A stretch of 63,507 nt of DNA, from the NCBI GenBank assembly GCA_905234145.1, contig CAJOGK010000034.1, positions 18,723 to 82,229 on the forward strand. The letters are read 5' to 3'. Below the pieces are notes generated by a model. That model searched no databases. It saw only the letters and a list, made by a program, of their open reading frames with translations, and was not told the origin of the DNA. Below are positions 35,515-44,830 of this stretch, piece by piece. This DNA comes from an uncultured Prevotella sp. GTDB lineage: Bacteria > Bacteroidota > Bacteroidia > Bacteroidales > Bacteroidaceae. The stretch's first letter is position 1. The number at the start of each line of letters is the position of its first letter. The position numbers and the translations under genes are program-made.

Positions 35515-37458
35515 ATGATTAATATTACTTTCCCAGACGGATCTGTTCGCTCGTATGAGCAGGGCGTGACTGGCTTTCAGATTGCAGAGAGCATCTCTCC
35601 GGCTCTCGCACGCAGCGTGATCGCTTGTGGTGTAAACGGTGAGACAGTGGAGCTGAACCGTCCTATCAATGAGGACGCTACTATCGCGCTCTACAAGTTT
35701 GATGACGAGCAGGGTAAGCATACCTTCTGGCACACCTCAGCCCACTTGTTGGCAGAGGCCCTGCAGGAGTTGTATCCTGGCATCCAGTTCGGTTTCGGAC
35801 CTGCTGTCGAGAATGGTTTCTTCTATGATGTGCTGTTGAAGGACGGTGAGAGCATCAAGGAGAGCGATTTCCCAAAGATTGAGGCAAAGATGAAGGAACT
35901 GGCTGGCAAGAAAGAGCCGGTGGTTCGCAAGGAGGTGGCTAAGGCTGATGCCCTGAAGCAGTTTGCAGCCGACGGACAGACCTACAAGTGCGAGCACATT
36001 GATCAGGATCTTGAAGACGGTTCTATCACAACCTATACACAGGGTAACTTCACCGATTTGTGCCGTGGTCCGCACCTCGTGGATACAGGTGAGATCAAGG
36101 CTGTGAAGTTGACTTCTGTGGCTGGTGCTTTCTGGCGTGGTGATGCCAACCGTGAGCAGATGCAGCGTCTGTATGGTATCTCATTCCCCAAGAAGAAGAT
36201 GCTCGACGAGTATCTTGAGATGTTGGAGGAGGCCAAGAAGCGTGACCACCGTAAGATTGGTAAGGAGATGGAACTCTTCATGTTCTCAGATAAGGTAGGC
36301 AAAGGTCTGCCTATCTGGTTGCCAAAGGGTACTGAGCTCCGTCTGCGTTTGCAGGACCACTTGCGTAAGGTTCAGAAACGCTTTGGGTATCAGGAAGTTA
36401 TCACGCCGCATATCGGTTCAAAGAACCTCTATGTCACCTCTGGTCACTATGCTCACTACGGCAAGGATTCATTCCAGCCTATCCATACACCAGAGGAGGA
36501 TGAAGAGTACATGCTGAAGCCCATGAACTGTCCTCACCACTGCGAGATCTTCGCTTGGAAGCCTCGTTCATATCGTGACCTGCCTCTGCGTATTGCAGAG
36601 TTCGGTACGGTGTATCGTTATGAGCAGAGTGGTGAGTTGCACGGGTTGACTCGTGTACGTTCATTCACACAAGACGATGCCCACCTGTTCTGTCGTCCAG
36701 ACCAGGTGAAGCAGGAGTTCCTCAACGTGATGGATATCATCGGTATCGTATTGACAGCTTTCGGATTCAACTTCGAGGCTCAGATCAGTCTGCGCGATCC
36801 TAATGACCACGAGAAATATGTAGGTACTGATGAAGACTGGGCACTTGCAGAGAAAGCCATCGTTGAGGCTTGTCAGGAGAAGGGTCTGCCCGCCAAGGTG
36901 GAATACGGTGAGGCTGCGTTCTATGGTCCTAAGCTCGACTTCATGATTAAGGACGCGATCGGTCGTCGTTGGCAGTTGGGTACCATCCAGGTAGACTACA
37001 ACCTGCCTAAGCGCTTCCAGTTGGAGTATACCGACGAGGACAACACGAAGAAGACGCCTGTGATGATCCACCGTGCACCGTTCGGATCTCTCGAGCGTTT
37101 CTGCGCTGTGCTGATTGAGCATACCTCAGGTCACTTCCCATTGTGGTTGACACCTGATCAGGTAGCTATCCTGCCTTTGTCAGAGAAATATAATGATTAT
37201 GCGCAGGAGGTTGCCAAGAAGTTTGATATGGGTGGTGTACGTGCTACCATCGACTTGCGTAACGAGAAGCTGGGTCGTAAGATTCGCGACAACGAGCTGA
37301 AGCGCATTCCTTATATGGTCATCGTAGGTGAGAAAGAGCAGCAGGATGGTACTGTAGCCGTTCGTCCACAGGGTGGTGGTGAGCAGAGCGTAAAGACCAT
37401 TCAGGAGTTTATCGACGAGGTAAATGCTAAAGTCGCAGAAATGACAAAAGACTTCTAA
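35515..37458 (+). CDS. thrS: Threonine--tRNA ligase
   Basis: 647 residues, usual length. N-terminal TGS domain ([20 protein letters not shown]), editing domain with [11 protein letters not shown], class II core with [14 protein letters not shown] (zinc-binding Cys), [20 protein letters not shown] (motif 2), [18 protein letters not shown] (motif 3) and C-terminal anticodon-binding domain. Upstream of infC-rpmI-rplT, a linkage conserved in many bacteria. Confidence 0.98.
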   Translation: MINITFPDGSVRSYEQGVTGFQIAESISPALARSVIACGVNGETVELNRPINEDATIALYKFDDEQGKHTFWHTSAHLLAEALQELYPGIQFGFGPAVENGFFYDVLLKDGESIKESDFPKIEAKMKELAGKKEPVVRKEVAKADALKQFAADGQTYKCEHIDQDLEDGSITTYTQGNFTDLCRGPHLVDTGEIKAVKLTSVAGAFWRGDANREQMQRLYGISFPKKKMLDEYLEMLEEAKKRDHRKIGKEMELFMFSDKVGKGLPIWLPKGTELRLRLQDHLRKVQKRFGYQEVITPHIGSKNLYVTSGHYAHYGKDSFQPIHTPEEDEEYMLKPMNCPHHCEIFAWKPRSYRDLPLRIAEFGTVYRYEQSGELHGLTRVRSFTQDDAHLFCRPDQVKQEFLNVMDIIGIVLTAFGFNFEAQISLRDPNDHEKYVGTDEDWALAEKAIVEACQEKGLPAKVEYGEAAFYGPKLDFMIKDAIGRRWQLGTIQVDYNLPKRFQLEYTDEDNTKKTPVMIHRAPFGSLERFCAVLIEHTSGHFPLWLTPDQVAILPLSEKYNDYAQEVAKKFDMGGVRATIDLRNEKLGRKIRDNELKRIPYMVIVGEKEQQDGTVAVRPQGGGEQSVKTIQEFIDEVNAKVAEMTKDF

Positions 37459-37470
37459 GAGTTGAATTCA

Positions 37471-37572
37471 GGAAAGAAATTAGAATAATTGGTATAATTT
37501 CGACCAGAAATGATAATTATTATTAATTCCAATTTGTGGATTTAATTATTCTAATTATTCCAATTTCTTTCT
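37471..37572. terminator. Long imperfect inverted repeat between thrS and infC
   Basis: About 29 positions starting GAAAGAAATTAGAATAATT at 37472 match the complement of 37543-37572 with roughly three differences. It could form a large A/U-rich hairpin ending thrS transcription. Confidence 0.5.
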
Positions 37573-37620
37573 TAAAATAAAAAAAAGGGGGAAAAATTTG
37601 GTTAATTCATTGAAAGTTAG

Positions 37621-37628
37621 TAATTTTG
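37621..37628 (+). promoter_or_regulatory. infC operon -7 promoter element
   Basis: TAATTTTG, 25 nt before the infC ATG. Confidence 0.65.
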
Positions 37629-37653
37629 CAGCCGATTTCATAAAAAGTAGTTA

Positions 37654-38346
37654 ATGAAGAATGACAAATTGAAGAATCAGTACCGTATCAACGAACAGAT
37701 TCGAGTACGTGAAGTCCGCATCGTAGGTGACGAAGGTTCATCCGTAGTTCCTACCCGTGATGCTATCAATATGGCCCGTGAGCAGGGCGTAGATCTCGTA
37801 GAGATTTCTCCCAATGCCAATCCGCCAGTATGCCGTTTGATTGACTACTCTAAGTTCCTCTACCAGCAGAAGAAGCGCCAGAAGGAAATGAAGGCCAAGC
37901 AGGTAAAGGTGGAGGTGAAGGAAATCCGTTTCGGACCTCAGACCGATGAGCACGACTACCAGTTCAAGCTCAAGCACGCCAAGGAGTTTCTTGAAGAAGG
38001 TAATAAGGTACGCGCATACGTATTCTTCCGTGGACGCTCCATCCTGTTTAAGGAACAGGGCGAGGTGCTGCTCCTGCGTTTCGCCAACGATTTGGAGGAA
38101 GTTGGTAAGGTAGAGTCGATGCCATCGCTCGAAGGTAAGAAAATGTTCCTCTATCTGGCTCCTAAGAAAGCCGGTTCTGCCAAGAAGAGTCAGCAGGCTC
38201 GCGACCGTGAGGCCGCAGAGCAAGAGGCTAAGGAGGCAGCCAAGCAGCAGAAAGAGGTTGCTGCAGAGGCCCCAGCTAATGGTGGACTTCTTGCAAATGC
38301 CAAGATCAGTGCTGATGCGCTAAAGAAGCTGACGGAAGAGGAATAA
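37654..38346 (+). CDS. infC: Translation initiation factor IF-3
   Basis: 230 residues. N-domain [20 protein letters not shown], linker [20 protein letters not shown]-domain [20 protein letters not shown] and [12 protein letters not shown]. It has a C-terminal extension of about 50 residues rich in Ala, Lys and Glu (residues about 178-230, ending [10 protein letters not shown]) that E. coli IF-3 (180 residues) lacks; such tails are usual in Bacteroidetes. Controls start-codon choice and subunit dissociation. Confidence 0.97.
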   Translation: MKNDKLKNQYRINEQIRVREVRIVGDEGSSVVPTRDAINMAREQGVDLVEISPNANPPVCRLIDYSKFLYQQKKRQKEMKAKQVKVEVKEIRFGPQTDEHDYQFKLKHAKEFLEEGNKVRAYVFFRGRSILFKEQGEVLLLRFANDLEEVGKVESMPSLEGKKMFLYLAPKKAGSAKKSQQARDREAAEQEAKEAAKQQKEVAAEAPANGGLLANAKISADALKKLTEEE

Positions 38347-38424
38347 AAAGGTAAAAAAGAAAGTGGCGCGCCCGGTATATGCGTTGCCGCTGGATATTAA
38401 TAACAATTTAAATTTTTAAAAACA

Positions 38425-38622
38425 ATGCCAAAAGTAAAGACAAACTCTGGTGCTAAGAAGAGATTCTCATTCACCGGAACAGGTAAGGTAAAGAGACATC
38501 ACGCTTACCACAGCCACATTCTCACGAAGAAGACCAAGAAGCAGAAGCGTAACTTGGTAGGTTCTACTATCGTTGATTCTTCTAACATGAAGCAGGTTCG
38601 TGACCTGTTGTGTCTCCGTTAA
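38425..38622 (+). CDS. rpmI: 50S ribosomal protein L35
   Basis: 65 residues, full length. MPKVKTNSGAKKRFSFTGTG, then HHAYHSHILTKKTKKQKR, is diagnostic. Between infC and rplT. Confidence 0.97.
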   Translation: MPKVKTNSGAKKRFSFTGTGKVKRHHAYHSHILTKKTKKQKRNLVGSTIVDSSNMKQVRDLLCLR

Positions 38623-38655
38623 TCCTATTGTCGAACATTTTAAAGTAAGAAAATT

Positions 38656-38985
38656 ATGCCAAGATCAGTAAATCACGTTGCATCAAGAGCAAAGCGTAAG
38701 AACATTTTGAAGCTTACCCGCGGTTACTTCGGTGCCCGCAAGAATGTTTGGACAGTAGCAAAGAACACATGGGAGAAGGGTTTGACCTATGCCTATCGTG
38801 ATCGTCGTAATAAGAAGCGTAACTTCCGCGCCCTGTGGATTCAGCGTATCAACGCTGCCGCTCGCATGGAGGGTATGAGCTATTCTGTCCTCATGGGCAA
38901 GCTTGCTAAGGCAGGTATCGAGATTAACCGTAAGGTGCTCGCTGACCTCGCCCCGAGGCTTTCAAGGCTATCGTGGAGAAGGTAA
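38656..38985 (+). CDS. rplT: 50S ribosomal protein L20, frameshifted at its C-terminus
   Basis: As written, 109 residues ending [16 protein letters not shown]. Up to VLADLA (about residue 99) it is a normal L20 ([57 protein letters not shown]). From 38951 another frame reads [12 protein letters not shown] and stops at 38988-38990, which is the expected L20 end. Aligned to E. coli L20 (ADIAVFDKVAF), three residues plus one base are missing, a net loss of about 10 nt at 38948-38955. A frameshifted essential gene is either an assembly error or tolerated loss of the last dozen residues. Confidence 0.93.
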   Translation: MPRSVNHVASRAKRKNILKLTRGYFGARKNVWTVAKNTWEKGLTYAYRDRRNKKRNFRALWIQRINAAARMEGMSYSVLMGKLAKAGIEINRKVLADLAPRLSRLSWRR

Positions 38986-39016
38986 AGTAAAGAAGAAAAA
39001 AGTCTTTATGAATGAT

Positions 39017-39044
39017 AATCCCCGCCAGATTACTGGTGGGGATT
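39017..39044 (+). terminator. Terminator after rplT
   Basis: AATCCCCGCCAG (39017-39028) pairs with CTGGTGGGGATT (39033-39044), 12 bp including one G-T pair. Lies between convergent genes. Confidence 0.8.
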
Positions 39045-39048
39045 GTTA

Positions 39049-40950
39049 TTATCTTCTACCTTTATATTTTAGATAGTCTATCAAGAATTCTGGTCTGTCA
39101 GTTTGGATGATAGATGTGCCAAAGGCTAATATCGGACCATAGATTTTATCTGCATCCGTACTGTCGAAAGCACGATCGTCATCGTAATCTCCACATAGCG
39201 ATCCCCAGATGGTGTTTACCCACACCTTAGAACCGGCTTTTACCACTTGTTGTGCTGTTGTCGTTACCAGTTCGTTAAGTTCTCCAAAGCAGAGTTCAAA
39301 AGCCAGTGGTGGTTTGGGGGCTGATACATAATCATTGAAGAGCTGTCTGTCTGTCGATGGCGATACGCCTATTACAGGCATATACATCATGTTTTTGGAG
39401 TGCTCTGCTAATTTCTGAGCCACCTCTTTTTGTGGTTTGCCACTTTTAATGAGAACCTGGTCTGTCATGCCAAGTTCTTCCGTAATAGCTAATACCTCAT
39501 CATAATAGTCGTAGCCTTGATCTACGTTGACTACAATGCGGTCTTTGCACACCTCAAGGGCTTGGCGCAGTGTGGGTATCTTTAATCCTGGAATGGAAAT
39601 GCCGTGGCCTCGTTTCAGGTCGAAGGCCAACAGTTCCTGATAGGTGTAGTCGCTGATGTTGCCGTGCCCTGTGGTACAGCGATCGAGCGTCCAGTCATGA
39701 CTCAGCACCAGTACACCATCCTTGGTTTTCTTAAGGTCGAGTTCCATTACGTCAACACCCATCCTGATGACTGATTCAATGGCTGGAATAGAGTTCTCGG
39801 GATAGTTACGCCAATCACCACGATGCGAAACTACTATCACATAAGGTGAGGCAGGATCATGTAGAGCAGCCTTTACACGCTCTGCCTTGGTAGGACTGGC
39901 AAACTGTACACATACAGGTTTACTTAAACGAATGTCTTGGTGCGTATCGGTTAGCAATCCCGTTTTTTCATCTCGCTCAAAGATTTGTATGACATTGCTG
40001 TCGCGACAACTGCATAACAGATAACGGCCATTGGGCGTAATGTTAAACTGGCGAGGATGCACGCCCGTAAGTTGGTAGCCCACCTTAGTGAGTAAACCTG
40101 TTTGAACATCGACCCTAAAAATAGCGATACCATCAGCTTTAAGGCGATTGCTGGCATAGAGGAACTGTCCATCAGGGCTCAGATGGATATCGGCACCACC
40201 ACGGGCCCCCACACTGTCAGATGCGATTTCCTGCAATGGCTTGAGTCGTCCATCGTGATAACTAAACACCGTTACCTTTCCAGACAGTTCACTCATTAGA
40301 TAAGCAAAACGCCCATCGTTACTATAGGTGAGATGGCGAGGACCAGAATCTGCACTTACATCAGAGGCTACACCATTCTCAATCAGTTGCTGCCCCTCAA
40401 TGCGATACGATAGCAATCTGTCTGCGCTGAAATCTGTAGCCAATACATAGCGCCCATCGGGGGTAAACGTGGCGCAATGCACATGGGGCGCTTCTTGGCG
40501 ACTCATATCAGGTCCACCTGTAGCTCCCATAAACTTTGTGGTTAATTCCGCAATTTGGTTATAATGATTGATACCAAATACACTCATGGAACCGCCTGAA
40601 TAATTGGCCGTGAGTACCAACTGTCCATTGGTAGCCACATAGCAAGGATCGCCGCCCTCGGTAGGTGTAGTTTCCAACAATTGCATGTGCCCCGTTCGTG
40701 GATTCAGTCGGATGGTGTTGAGCGAGGCTTGTGCATCATTCGTTTCACTAACGGCATATACAAAAGTACCATTGTCAGCAATCGTCAGATACGAGGGATT
40801 CTTCAGAGCCAACGAGTCGAGCACAATGGCCTTGCCTGTGGTTTGGTCGAAACTGTATGCATAGATGCCTGTACTGCCTCCGTCGGTATAAGTGCCCACC
40901 AGCATCAACAACTGGTTTAATAGAATAGTTAAGAATGTAAGTTTCATCAT
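39049..40950 (-). CDS. Fusion of seven-bladed propeller lactonase-like domain and glycerophosphodiester phosphodiesterase
   Basis: 633 residues, weak signal or anchor at the N-terminus (MMKLTFLTILLNQLLMLVGT). Residues about 15-350 are a lactonase (6-phosphogluconolactonase, Pgl-type) beta-propeller: LVGTYTDGGSTGIYAYSFD, EAPHVHCATFTPDGRYVLAT, GADIHLSPDGQFLYASNRLK. Residues about 370-633 are a GDPD TIM barrel: VVSHRGDWRNYPENSIPAIE, VDVMELDLKKTKDGVLVLSH with the ExD and HD motifs. The joint function is not known to me; the single chain suggests coupled hydrolysis of sugar-linked phosphodiesters or lactones. Transcribed alone. Confidence 0.85.
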   Translation of the reverse strand: MMKLTFLTILLNQLLMLVGTYTDGGSTGIYAYSFDQTTGKAIVLDSLALKNPSYLTIADNGTFVYAVSETNDAQASLNTIRLNPRTGHMQLLETTPTEGGDPCYVATNGQLVLTANYSGGSMSVFGINHYNQIAELTTKFMGATGGPDMSRQEAPHVHCATFTPDGRYVLATDFSADRLLSYRIEGQQLIENGVASDVSADSGPRHLTYSNDGRFAYLMSELSGKVTVFSYHDGRLKPLQEIASDSVGARGGADIHLSPDGQFLYASNRLKADGIAIFRVDVQTGLLTKVGYQLTGVHPRQFNITPNGRYLLCSCRDSNVIQIFERDEKTGLLTDTHQDIRLSKPVCVQFASPTKAERVKAALHDPASPYVIVVSHRGDWRNYPENSIPAIESVIRMGVDVMELDLKKTKDGVLVLSHDWTLDRCTTGHGNISDYTYQELLAFDLKRGHGISIPGLKIPTLRQALEVCKDRIVVNVDQGYDYYDEVLAITEELGMTDQVLIKSGKPQKEVAQKLAEHSKNMMYMPVIGVSPSTDRQLFNDYVSAPKPPLAFELCFGELNELVTTTAQQVVKAGSKVWVNTIWGSLCGDYDDDRAFDSTDADKIYGPILAFGTSIIQTDRPEFLIDYLKYKGRR

Positions 40951-40967
40951 CTTTGCTTATTTTTCTG

Positions 40968-40975
40968 CAAATATA
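40968..40975 (-). promoter_or_regulatory. -7 promoter element of the lactonase-GDPD gene
   Basis: Minus strand reads TATATTTG, 17 nt before the ATG. Confidence 0.6.
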
Positions 40976-41051
40976 GAGGTTTTCTTATTTACTTCCAAAC
41001 TTTCAACGATAAAAAGTGTTATAAAGATTTGGCTGTTATGTTGGAAATGCC

Positions 41052-41059
41052 TACCTTTG
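41052..41059 (+). promoter_or_regulatory. -7 promoter element of the CDF transporter gene
   Basis: TACCTTTG, 12 nt before ATG 41072. Confidence 0.65.
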
Positions 41060-41071
41060 CATTGCGATATA

Positions 41072-41974
41072 ATGGAAAGAAGTAAAGAGATCTATAAAGT
41101 AACCGTTTTGGGAGGGGTGGTAAACGTGGTATTACTGCTCTTTAAATTTGTGGCTGGTATCGTGGGTCATAGTGCAGCGATGGTGGCAGATGCAGTACAC
41201 TCGTTGTCGGACTTCGTGACGGACGTTATCGTACTCGTGTTCGTACATATCAGTACTAAACCCAAGGATAAATCGCACGACTATGGACACGGCAAGTATG
41301 AGACGCTGGCGATGACGCTGATAGGCGTGGCCCTATTGGTGGTAGCTATCGGCATTCTCTATAGTGGTGCCACAAAGATCTATGTATGGATAAATGGCGA
41401 ACCATTAAAGGCGCCTGGTACGCTGGCTCTCTGGGCAGCACTGGTGTCGATTGTGCTGAAAGAGGCGGTGTACCAATATTCGATGGTGAAAGCCCGACAA
41501 TTAGACTCGCAAGTGGTAGCTGCTAATGCCTGGCATCATCGTAGCGATGCCCTTTCATCCGTAGGTACGGCTGTGGGTATTGGTGGTGCCATCTTCTTGG
41601 GTCAGCGATGGACAGTACTCGATCCCTTGGCATCCATCGTGGTTGGTGCGTTTATCGTAAAGGTGGCTGTGGATTTGCTACGCAATGGTATTGGCGACCT
41701 GATGGAACACTCGTTGCCTGATTCGATAGAAGAAGAGATTCTCCGCATGGTGGCAGAATTGCCCGATGTGGCAGAGCCTCACGACCTGAGGACACGACGG
41801 ATAGGTAATCACTATGCTATCGAAATGCACATCCTGATGGATGGCGACATCACATTAAGAGAGGCCCACGACAAAGCTTCGGAAGTGGAGCGCTTGTTGC
41901 GAGCCCGTTATGGTGACGATACCCACGTGGCCATACACGTGGAGCCCAAAGAAATCAGACTAAAGTCCCTTTAA
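41072..41974 (+). CDS. Cation diffusion facilitator (CDF) family metal exporter
   Basis: 300 residues from ATG 41072; the longer frame from 40892 crosses the promoter. Six membrane helices. Metal site residues are seen in HSAAMVADAVHSLSDFVTD (HxxxD and D.HSLSD) and in ANAWHHRSDALSSVGTAVG (HHRSD). The cytosolic C-terminal domain includes HDLRTRRIGNHYAIEMHILM. Exports Zn2+, Fe2+, Mn2+ or similar by proton antiport; the HHRSD type is often Mn/Fe-linked but substrate cannot be set here. Convergent with tex, 15-bp overlap. Confidence 0.92.
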   Translation: MERSKEIYKVTVLGGVVNVVLLLFKFVAGIVGHSAAMVADAVHSLSDFVTDVIVLVFVHISTKPKDKSHDYGHGKYETLAMTLIGVALLVVAIGILYSGATKIYVWINGEPLKAPGTLALWAALVSIVLKEAVYQYSMVKARQLDSQVVAANAWHHRSDALSSVGTAVGIGGAIFLGQRWTVLDPLASIVVGAFIVKVAVDLLRNGIGDLMEHSLPDSIEEEILRMVAELPDVAEPHDLRTRRIGNHYAIEMHILMDGDITLREAHDKASEVERLLRARYGDDTHVAIHVEPKEIRLKSL

Positions 41975-44134
41975 CGACAGCGAGATACGATTGCGACGAA
42001 GATCAACCTCGATGACGCGTACCTTCAGATGTTGATGGAGCTTGACCACATCTGTAGGATGGGCGATGCGACGATTAGCCATCTGAGAGATATGAATAAG
42101 TCCGTCTTGATGTACACCGATATCGACAAAGGCACCAAAGTTGGTGATATTCGTCACGATACCAGGCAGGATCATACCTTCTACTAAATCGTCGACAGTA
42201 GACACATTCTTATCAAACTCAAACGCTTCGATTTGTTCACGAGGATCGCGACCAGGCTTCTCCAGTTCATGCATGATATCAGTGAGGGTAGGGATGCCCA
42301 CCTCATAGGTGACATATTGTTTGATATCAATCGCCTCGCGCTTCTCCTTATTTTTAATAAGGTCAACTACAGCACACCCCTGATCCTTCGCCATCTGTTC
42401 AACGATGGCATAGCTCTCTGGATGAACAGCAGAATTATCGAGTGGATTCTTGGCATCAGGAATGCGCAGAAAACCAGCGCACTGTTGGAAAGCAGAGGGT
42501 CCCAGACGAGGTACTTTCTTGAGTTGTGCACGTGAAGTGAAAGCTCCATTCTCGCGACGATAATCGATAATATTCTTGGCTAGGGTAGGGCCTAAGCCGC
42601 TGACGTACATGAGCAAATGCTGCGAGGCGGTATTGAGGTTAACGCCAACGAGATTCACACAACTCTCTACTGTTTGGTCGAGGGAGTGCTTGAGTTTTGT
42701 CTGATCCACATCGTGCTGATACTGTCCCACACCGATGCTCTTGGGATCGATCTTCACGAGTTCTGCCAGAGGATCCATCAAACGACGACCTATCGAGACA
42801 GCACCACGAACAGTCACATCTTCATCAGGAAACTCATCGCGTGCTATCTTTGAGGCAGAATAAACGGAAGCACCATCTTCGCTAACCACGAAGACTTGAG
42901 GCGTTATTCTCTCTTGTTTCGATGCATTGATATCATATCGTCCAGCGAGGACATCCTTCACGAAGGTATCTGTTTCGCGACTAGCTGTACCATTACCAAT
43001 CGAGATGGCTTCTATCTGATATTTCTGAATCAGTTTCTGGATGCTCATGGCCGATTCCATACGCTTATTAATAGGTGGATGGGGGAAGATGGCTTCGTGG
43101 TGAAGCAGATTGCCTTGGGCATCAAGGCAAACTACTTTACAACCTGTTCGGAAACCAGGATCGATGCCCATCACACGCTTTTGACCTAAGGGCGCTCCCA
43201 AGAGCAACTGACGCAGATTTTCTGCAAACACCCGGATGGCTTCTTCATCAGCTTTCTCCTTGCTGAGGGCTGCAAATTCTGTCTCGATGGCAGGTTTGAG
43301 TAAGCGCTTATAACCATCTTCGACAGCTTCGGATACGAGTCGACCACAAGGTGTGTTGCCATAAACATAATGGCGCTTCAAGCGCTCTATGGCTTCATCG
43401 TCGTCAGGGGTGATGCTGATACGGAGAAAACCCTCGCTCTCGCCACGACGCATAGCCAATAAGCGATGGGAAGAACAACGCTTCAGAGGCTCTTCCCAAT
43501 CGAAATAGTCGCTATACTTGGAGGCCTCGTCGCTATCAGCTTTCGCTTTTACCACCTTAGAAATAATAAAGGCCTGGCGCGAGAAAAGATTACGAAGTTG
43601 TTGGCGACTACGTTCATCCTCGCTGATGGTCTCGGCAATGATATCCTGAGCGCCCTTGAGAGCTTCTTCGACGCTAAGTTGAGAGTGGAGCGTTGAGAGT
43701 TGAGAGAGGGCAGCACGTTCTGGATCGCGCTCACGTTGCAGCATAATGAGTTTTGCCAAAGGCTCCAGTCCTTGTTCACGAGCTACTTGGGCTCTTGTAC
43801 GACGCTTGGGTTTGTAAGGCAAATAGATATCTTCGAGTTCAGTAGCATCCCAACAGGCAGAGATACGTTGCTCCAAATCAGGCGTTAACTTGCCTAAATC
43901 TGTGATGGTCTTTATGACCGTATCCTTGCGCTTTTGTATCTCCTGCAACTTTTCATAGCGATCGCTGATGGCTGTGATTTGTACCTCATCAAGTGCACCT
44001 GTACGTTCCTTGCGATATCGGGCAATGAATGGGATGGTGCAACCCTCGTCGAGAAGCATTAAGGTGCCTGCAACCTGTGATTCCTTGATACCAAGTTGCT
44101 GGGCTATGAGTTGTGCAAATATATTCTTTTCCAT
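41960..44134 (-). CDS. tex: Tex-family S1 RNA-binding protein
   Basis: 724 residues. N-terminal Tex domain (LLDEGCTIPFIARYRKERTG), YqgF-like fold (VMGIDPGFRTGCKVVCLDAQ), helix-hairpin-helix region (SGLGPTLAKNIIDYRRENGA) and C-terminal S1 domain (GIVTNITNFGAFVDIGVHQD). Nucleic-acid binding, linked to transcription and stress tolerance. The stretch QLSTLHSQLSVEE near residue 150 is encoded by a repeat-like DNA segment at 43677-43708. Confidence 0.95.
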   Translation of the reverse strand: MEKNIFAQLIAQQLGIKESQVAGTLMLLDEGCTIPFIARYRKERTGALDEVQITAISDRYEKLQEIQKRKDTVIKTITDLGKLTPDLEQRISACWDATELEDIYLPYKPKRRTRAQVAREQGLEPLAKLIMLQRERDPERAALSQLSTLHSQLSVEEALKGAQDIIAETISEDERSRQQLRNLFSRQAFIISKVVKAKADSDEASKYSDYFDWEEPLKRCSSHRLLAMRRGESEGFLRISITPDDDEAIERLKRHYVYGNTPCGRLVSEAVEDGYKRLLKPAIETEFAALSKEKADEEAIRVFAENLRQLLLGAPLGQKRVMGIDPGFRTGCKVVCLDAQGNLLHHEAIFPHPPINKRMESAMSIQKLIQKYQIEAISIGNGTASRETDTFVKDVLAGRYDINASKQERITPQVFVVSEDGASVYSASKIARDEFPDEDVTVRGAVSIGRRLMDPLAELVKIDPKSIGVGQYQHDVDQTKLKHSLDQTVESCVNLVGVNLNTASQHLLMYVSGLGPTLAKNIIDYRRENGAFTSRAQLKKVPRLGPSAFQQCAGFLRIPDAKNPLDNSAVHPESYAIVEQMAKDQGCAVVDLIKNKEKREAIDIKQYVTYEVGIPTLTDIMHELEKPGRDPREQIEAFEFDKNVSTVDDLVEGMILPGIVTNITNFGAFVDIGVHQDGLIHISQMANRRIAHPTDVVKLHQHLKVRVIEVDLRRNRISLSLKGL
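43677..43708. repeat. Repeat-like segment inside tex
   Basis: Units of GTTGAGAGT type recur about two and a half times; on the coding strand they give the peptide LSQLSTLHSQLS. In frame, near a domain edge. Confidence 0.6.
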
Positions 44135-44154
44135 AAAATAGTTAATTTTTGATG

Positions 44155-44162
44155 CAAAAATA
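44155..44162 (-). promoter_or_regulatory. tex -7 promoter element
   Basis: Minus strand reads TATTTTTG, 20 nt before the tex ATG. Confidence 0.6.
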
Positions 44163-44184
44163 CGAATAATCCATGAGAAATGTG

Positions 44185-44192
44185 TAATTTTG
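44185..44192 (+). promoter_or_regulatory. -7 promoter element of the 44225 gene
   Basis: TAATTTTG, 32 nt before the ATG. Confidence 0.6.
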
Positions 44193-44224
44193 TAGCTCGA
44201 TTTAGCAAAAAATAATGAGGAATC

Positions 44225-44830
44225 ATGTTGCTTTTGTCGGTCTTAAATCCAGTAGTGGCTCAAGACTCGGACATGACCGCTAATGAGCGACAAGCCAAAA
44301 GAATTTTCAACCAAGCTTATCAACAAGTTTTTGGTGAGCAAGGTGCCAAGTTGCACTATGACGTGAATATCGTGGGAATCTACAAAACCAATGGCACCAT
44401 TTGGTTTAAAGGAAAGAAAAAAAAGTTCGTAGATGCCAAGGTGAACACTTGGAACGATGGTGAAACTGTTTACACCGTGCGAAAGAAAAAGAAGAAGAAA
44501 GAGGTAGAAATCCATTCGGCGAAAAACAATAAGCAGGATAAGTATTCCAATAAGTTCAAGTTTGAACCAGAGAATTTCAACTACAGTGTCGCCAGCGATC
44601 CAGAGGGATTGATGATAACCCTGAAAGCCAAGAAGGGTGTAAAGGGCATCAAGGAGGCTCAAGCCTTGTTAAAGCGCCAGAGTTATGAGCCTATCAGAGT
44701 GCGCATCAAGATCGCCTTTATCTGGACCACGATTAAGATATCTGACTTCCAGTCGGGTGGAATTACAGACGAGATGCTCATGTTTCCGGAGGAACAGTAT
44801 AAAGACTATAAATTCGTAGACAAACGATGA
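44225..44830 (+). CDS. Secreted protein of unknown function
   Basis: 201 residues. Short signal peptide (MLLLSVLNPVVAQD); an in-frame stop at 44216 rules out a longer start. The layout recalls LolA-like carrier folds (ANERQAKRIFNQAYQQVFGE, then a beta-strand series GTIWFKGKKKKFVDAK, WNDGETVYTVRKKKKKKEVE) with a long Lys-rich loop, but I cannot confirm a family. The last segment contains IRIKIAF-like strands. The stop overlaps the ATG of the ABC-F gene (ATGA), so translation is coupled. Confidence 0.6.
   Translation: MLLLSVLNPVVAQDSDMTANERQAKRIFNQAYQQVFGEQGAKLHYDVNIVGIYKTNGTIWFKGKKKKFVDAKVNTWNDGETVYTVRKKKKKKEVEIHSAKNNKQDKYSNKFKFEPENFNYSVASDPEGLMITLKAKKGVKGIKEAQALLKRQSYEPIRVRIKIAFIWTTIKISDFQSGGITDEMLMFPEEQYKDYKFVDKR

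Noticed and set aside
33937..35733. 598-residue open frame on the minus strand across the GH97 gene
   Set aside because: Antisense of a well-recognised GH97 coding sequence; the peptide has no domain, is rich in His/Ile/Thr as typical of mirrored frames, and has no promoter or start context.
38990..39048. Bacteroidales-1 RNA, which is known to occur downstream of rplT
   Set aside because: Only 58 nt lie between rplT and the next gene and they hold just a terminator hairpin; there is no -7 box or room for the RNA.
40892..41071. 60-residue N-terminal extension of the CDF transporter
   Set aside because: It crosses the -7 box at 41052 and overlaps the divergent gene; family homology starts at 41072.
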